Part shown: positions 13,939 through 17,526 of the stretch, in pieces
Layout: each line of letters begins with the position of its first letter
Numbering within the stretch: position 1 is the first letter of the stretch
NCBI GenBank assembly: GCA_031284085.1
Contig: JAITAM010000075.1
Span: 1 to 17,526, forward strand
Direction of reading: 5' to 3'
Source: Spirochaetaceae bacterium
Lineage (GTDB): Bacteria > Spirochaetota > Spirochaetia > Treponematales > Breznakiellaceae
Length of the DNA: 17,526 bases
Made by a program: the position numbers and the translations under genes
Notes under the pieces: model-generated
Seen by the model: only the letters and a program-made list of their open reading frames with translations
Told to the model about the DNA's origin: nothing
The model's database searches: none

Positions 13939-15240
13939 CTATTTCCATTGAATCTGATTTGCTTCGTTGTGCGGGAACATATTTTCAATCCTCGTCCTAT
14001 TAACATGAAAACCTTCAAGGTTAATCAAAAAACGAACAACGGTGGCGCTTTGTATATTGTTCGGGACTTTTTGTCCATCGGTAATATACGATATTGATTT
14101 CCTCTGTTCAAAAAGGGCGCTGATGATGTTACCTATATGAACCGTTTCATCGAGCTTTGTTATAACTACCGACCGGTAAGCAAAAGGTTCAAACTGGCGT
14201 AGTATTTCTTTTATATCGCTTGACTTGGTGCTTGCCGCCATTGTCAGATGCACCTCGGCGGAAGGTCCGCAGGCATCAAGGAGCTGTTTCATCTCACCAA
14301 GTTGCGCCGAATCACGCGGGCTTTTCCCTATGGTATCAATGAGCAGCATATCGGCTTCTTCCGAGTATACGGCTATGGTTTTTTTAAGATCATCGTAGTC
14401 TTCTACATAAGAAACCGGCAGTCCCATAATTTTGCTATAAGCTTCCAACTGCGCTTTTGCACCGATTCGGAAAGCGTCAATAGTGATCATACGCACCGCA
14501 ACCGGACGGCGCATAGAGTTGCCTATACCGTAAATAGCCGCCAGCTTTGCTATGGTCGTTGTTTTTCCTACGCCGGTAGGTCCTACCAACACGAGAATAC
14601 GAGGACGTTTTTGAAATTCTTCCTCCTGATAAAGAGCAATACTCTGGCCTATCCACTCTAAGACTTTATCCTGCACCATATCGTAATTATTAAGCGCATC
14701 TAAAGAAAATTCTTTCTTTACACGATCCAGTATAATCTGCCTGTAAGACAGCGAAAAATCATTTAAGATCAGGGTATCTTTAATACGCTTCAGAGTACTA
14801 TGTTCGTCATTTTTAATTGTGGTAGCATCGATTCGTTCTTTAAGATTCCTCACTTCGCTTAAAACTTGCTGCAAAGTCGGATCATGTGCGGGCGGCTCTT
14901 GTTGAGTTGCAACTGCGAGTACTTTTTTCTTTTCTTCTTCAAAATTTGCTGGTTTTTTGACAGTGTTATGTATAACCGGATTTGCTTCCGGCGCAGGCTT
15001 TGGAAGAGGCGGATCGGTACTCGGCGGCGGAGTACCAGAAATATTGAGATCGCTTAAGCCTTTGCCATAGGGGTTTGAGGAAAATCCGGTCAGCTCAACC
15101 CCTTCTTTGGTAAAAAGTCCAAGAAAACCACCTATACGAACAGTCTTATGGGAAAGTATTGTTACCTTATCCCCATACTTCATGCGAATCTTATTAAGGC
15201 ATTCGGTATAACTGAGAGCCTGTTCTATAAAATATTCCAT
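13939..15240 (-). CDS. flhF: Flagellar biosynthesis GTPase FlhF
   Basis: This 433-residue protein is an SRP-type GTPase with the three-part structure of FlhF. There is an N-terminal basic domain (1-60; MEYFIEQALSYTECLNKIRM), a proline-rich linker with helix (60-150), then an N domain and the G domain. G motifs are clear: GPTGVGKT (220-227), DAFRIGA (255-261), DTIGKSPRD (302-310) and TKLDE (361-365). FlhF directs the first flagellar basal-body components to the cell pole; in spirochaetes flagella are periplasmic and subpolar. ATG at 15240 has a GAGG ribosome binding site 5 nt away. The gene begins 18 nt after the flhA stop and precedes flhG, so the three genes are one transcription unit. Confidence 0.97.
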   Translation of the reverse strand: MEYFIEQALSYTECLNKIRMKYGDKVTILSHKTVRIGGFLGLFTKEGVELTGFSSNPYGKGLSDLNISGTPPPSTDPPLPKPAPEANPVIHNTVKKPANFEEEKKKVLAVATQQEPPAHDPTLQQVLSEVRNLKERIDATTIKNDEHSTLKRIKDTLILNDFSLSYRQIILDRVKKEFSLDALNNYDMVQDKVLEWIGQSIALYQEEEFQKRPRILVLVGPTGVGKTTTIAKLAAIYGIGNSMRRPVAVRMITIDAFRIGAKAQLEAYSKIMGLPVSYVEDYDDLKKTIAVYSEEADMLLIDTIGKSPRDSAQLGEMKQLLDACGPSAEVHLTMAASTKSSDIKEILRQFEPFAYRSVVITKLDETVHIGNIISALFEQRKSISYITDGQKVPNNIQSATVVRFLINLEGFHVNRTRIENMFPHNEANQIQWK

Positions 15241-15258
15241 TTATACCTCACAAGTTTA

Positions 15259-17355
15259 TTATGCTCTAATAACACCGACTGATTCTAGGGTAATATCCGG
15301 AACAATTTCCGGTACCGAAAGAACAGTCAATTCAGGAAACTCTCGATCTGTAGACGATTTAACTAAATACCGTGCAGCTTCTGAACACAGTATAACAGGC
15401 GTCCAGCCATGTTCTTGCATCGCTATTGTTGAGCGGGACAGCGCTTTGATCCACGCACTTTGTAATGACGGCTCTAGAGCCGAGATAACACCGGAGCTGG
15501 TCTCTACGCGGCTTTCTACGATTTTTTGCTCAAGACTTGGGTCTAATGTTAGGACATGAAGAACCCGCTCACCATCTGCATAGTATTGGCACAGCTGCCT
15601 CCCTAGGGCTTGGCGCGCCTTCTCAGTCAAAAAGCGTGTGTCTCGGGTGATTGGAGCATAGTCTGCCAAAGCTTCCAAGATACTAACCATATTTCGGATT
15701 GATACCTGTTCTTTGAGTAAGTTTTGCAAAACCTTTTGAATATCACCGAGGTTCAGAGCTTTTTGTCCTAAAACTTCCTCTACAACGGCGGGATACTCTT
15801 TCTTGATAGTATCAAGAATAGCTTGAGTCTCCTGCCGCCCCAGAATCTCCGAAGCATACCGTTTGATAATTTCCGTCAAGTGCGTTGCAATAATAGAGGG
15901 CGGATCAACCACCGTATAGCCGGCACGCTCCGCTTCATCACGTCGATCCTCGTTTATCCACACCGCAGGCAGTCCGAATGCCGGGTCTCGGGTCTTTTCA
16001 CCGCTCAGCTCTTCACGCACCGCGCCGGATTTAATGCAAAGGTAACAGTTCATCCGGATTTTTGCGCACCCAACCTCAACACCGCGAATCTTGAAACAGT
16101 ACTCAGACGGCTCAAGGAGCATATTGTCTATAATCCGGATTTTAGGAATCACCAAGCCCAGCTCAAGCGCAGATTGCCTGCGTATCCCTTGCACCCGTTC
16201 CAAAAGCTCGGCCCCCTTGTCTTTATCAACCAATGGAATGAGGCCATAACCGAGTTCCAAAGATAAAGCATCAAGCGGCACAATCGGGGACATTTCCGCC
16301 TGATCTTCCTTTTTCTTCTCCGCCGGCTTTGCCATCATAGTATCAAACTCTTTCTTTTTTTGCCGCGTCCGATTCAAATGCAGGGCAAACATGCCGAGGA
16401 GAATCGCCAGCGGAATTAACACATACCACGGGAAGCCGGGCAGCACCGAAAATCCTACCAGCACCGCGGCGCAAATCCAGTAAATACGGGCGTCGCGGGA
16501 GAATTGTATTGAAATATCTTCACCTAAAGTCCCGTTTGAAACCGAGCGGGTAACGACAATACCGGTTGCGGTGGAGATGAGCAGAGCGGGCAGCTGGCTT
16601 AGAAGCCCGTCCCCCACTGCAAAGGAAATGTATGTAGCGAAAGCTGCACCGATAGGCTCGCCGTGGCTGACTACCCCGATAATAATACCGCCTATGATGT
16701 TGACGACGGTGATGAATATACCAATTTTTACATTGCCGGAAATAAATTTGCTTGCGCCGTCCATTGCCCCGTAAAAGTCGACTTCCTGCTGCAAATCACG
16801 CTTGCGCGCACGCGCCTCTTCCTCGCTGATGGAACCGGAACTATACTCGGCATCAATGGACATCTGCTTTCCGGGCATGGCGTCAAGGGCAAAACGGGCG
16901 GCTACTTCAGATATACGGGTTGCGCCTTTGGTGATAACCACAACCTGTACCACGATAATCACAATAAAAATGATAAAACCGACTACTAATCCGTCTGTGC
17001 CGCCTGCTCCAACAACAAAGGTAGAGAATGCCCGTATCATCCGCCCGTCAAAGTCCTCGCCTTTAGTCAAAATGAGGCGGGTAGAGGATATATTCAAAGC
17101 CAAACTAAACACGGTTACTATCAGCAAGACCGTTGGGAACACACTGAAGTCGGTAGCTTTTTGGGTGTACAGTACAATGAGTAAAATGAGAAGGGAAAAA
17201 ACCAGATTTAGCGCCATAAAGGTATCGAGTAAGACCGTAGGCAAGGGAATTACTATCATAACAACAACGACAACAACACTGACTGCGATGACCAGATCTC
17301 GTGAATTGTCGAAGAAACCTGCTGTTTTGGGTGTTTTTAGTACTGCATCAGACAT
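15259..17355 (-). CDS. flhA: Flagellar export gate protein FlhA
   Basis: This 698-residue protein is the major subunit of the flagellar type III export gate. The N-terminal half (about 20-330) holds eight hydrophobic helices. The conserved FHIPEP loop contains RFALDAMPGKQMSIDAEYSS and LQQEVDFYGAMDGASKF, and a later helix contains LLSQLPALLISTATGIVVTR. A charged linker (about 335-360) leads to the cytoplasmic domain (360-690) that receives chaperone-substrate complexes. Length is typical. The ATG at 17355 has a strong GGAGG site 4 nt upstream. It is the first of the flhA-flhF-flhG run. In many treponemes flhB lies upstream, but only 171 nt remain before the window edge, and I cannot confirm it. 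Confidence 0.98.
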   Translation of the reverse strand: MSDAVLKTPKTAGFFDNSRDLVIAVSVVVVVVMIVIPLPTVLLDTFMALNLVFSLLILLIVLYTQKATDFSVFPTVLLIVTVFSLALNISSTRLILTKGEDFDGRMIRAFSTFVVGAGGTDGLVVGFIIFIVIIVVQVVVITKGATRISEVAARFALDAMPGKQMSIDAEYSSGSISEEEARARKRDLQQEVDFYGAMDGASKFISGNVKIGIFITVVNIIGGIIIGVVSHGEPIGAAFATYISFAVGDGLLSQLPALLISTATGIVVTRSVSNGTLGEDISIQFSRDARIYWICAAVLVGFSVLPGFPWYVLIPLAILLGMFALHLNRTRQKKKEFDTMMAKPAEKKKEDQAEMSPIVPLDALSLELGYGLIPLVDKDKGAELLERVQGIRRQSALELGLVIPKIRIIDNMLLEPSEYCFKIRGVEVGCAKIRMNCYLCIKSGAVREELSGEKTRDPAFGLPAVWINEDRRDEAERAGYTVVDPPSIIATHLTEIIKRYASEILGRQETQAILDTIKKEYPAVVEEVLGQKALNLGDIQKVLQNLLKEQVSIRNMVSILEALADYAPITRDTRFLTEKARQALGRQLCQYYADGERVLHVLTLDPSLEQKIVESRVETSSGVISALEPSLQSAWIKALSRSTIAMQEHGWTPVILCSEAARYLVKSSTDREFPELTVLSVPEIVPDITLESVGVIRA

Positions 17356-17463
17356 TAAGCCTCCATAGATAAATACCGGTTATGAGTGTAACAGTAATTG
17401 CCTGAAAAGTTCTACTACAATTTTTTATAGTGGCGAACTACAAACCGATGGTATACTATATTT

Positions 17464-17490
17464 TTATACCGATTTGGGGATTTTGTCTAT
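17464..17490 (-). promoter_or_regulatory. Candidate promoter upstream of flhA
   Basis: On the minus strand TAGACA (17490-17485) matches the -35 consensus at five of six bases. TAAAAA lies 17 bp downstream and TATAAA 15 bp downstream. The long leader (about 100 nt) before flhA is A/T-rich and has no ORF. If genuine, flhA would have its own sigma-70-type promoter in addition to any upstream one. Confidence 0.35.
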
Positions 17491-17526
17491 GATTAAACCG
17501 GTGATTTAAGAAAAAACAGCCGCAGC

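Overview
The window most likely comes from a spirochaete of the genus Treponema, probably a host-associated species. This rests on the flagellar order flhA-flhF-flhG (read on the minus strand), a DivIC-like protein and several secreted or lipoprotein-type proteins of spirochaete character, a TtcA-like enzyme, and degenerate intergenic repeats. The genus call is inferred from gene order and protein style, not from a database match.

Layout. (1) 14-4256, minus strand: a compact run read from right to left as M29-type aminopeptidase, GH18 lipoprotein, small three-helix membrane protein, ECF sigma factor, zinc-binding membrane anti-sigma factor and YbeY. The membrane protein, sigma and anti-sigma genes overlap by 4 and 1 nt, so they look like one translationally coupled signalling unit. 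(2) 4257-4550: divergent intergenic region holding one copy of a dispersed repeat. (3) 4551-8046, plus strand: alpha-glucan phosphorylase and a PHP-type phosphoesterase. (4) 8065-9705, minus strand: a secreted protein of unknown function and a DivIC/FtsB-like division protein with a clear intrinsic terminator. (5) 9706-10762: about 1 kb without a convincing gene, full of repeats, gene crumbs and a long perfect hairpin. (6) 10763-11506, plus strand: a TtcA-like PP-loop enzyme. (7) 11507-12231: a heavily decayed ISAs1-family transposase and another repeat copy. (8) 12232-17355, minus strand: flagellar export and placement genes flhA, flhF and flhG, a strong terminator, then a membrane protein with a long acidic tail.

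Functional picture. The right end encodes the core export gate (FlhA) and the FlhF/FlhG GTPase/ATPase pair that sets flagellar position and number. The middle handles storage polysaccharide (GlgP) and cell division. The left end is an envelope and stress module with sigma/anti-sigma control.

The most unusual material is non-coding. At least six full or partial copies of a roughly 67-bp repeat, with a GGCAAAAAGCC core, lie in intergenic DNA. They often sit beside decayed genes and in one place create a false N-terminal extension of an ORF. I did not find a clear new defence or biosynthetic system.
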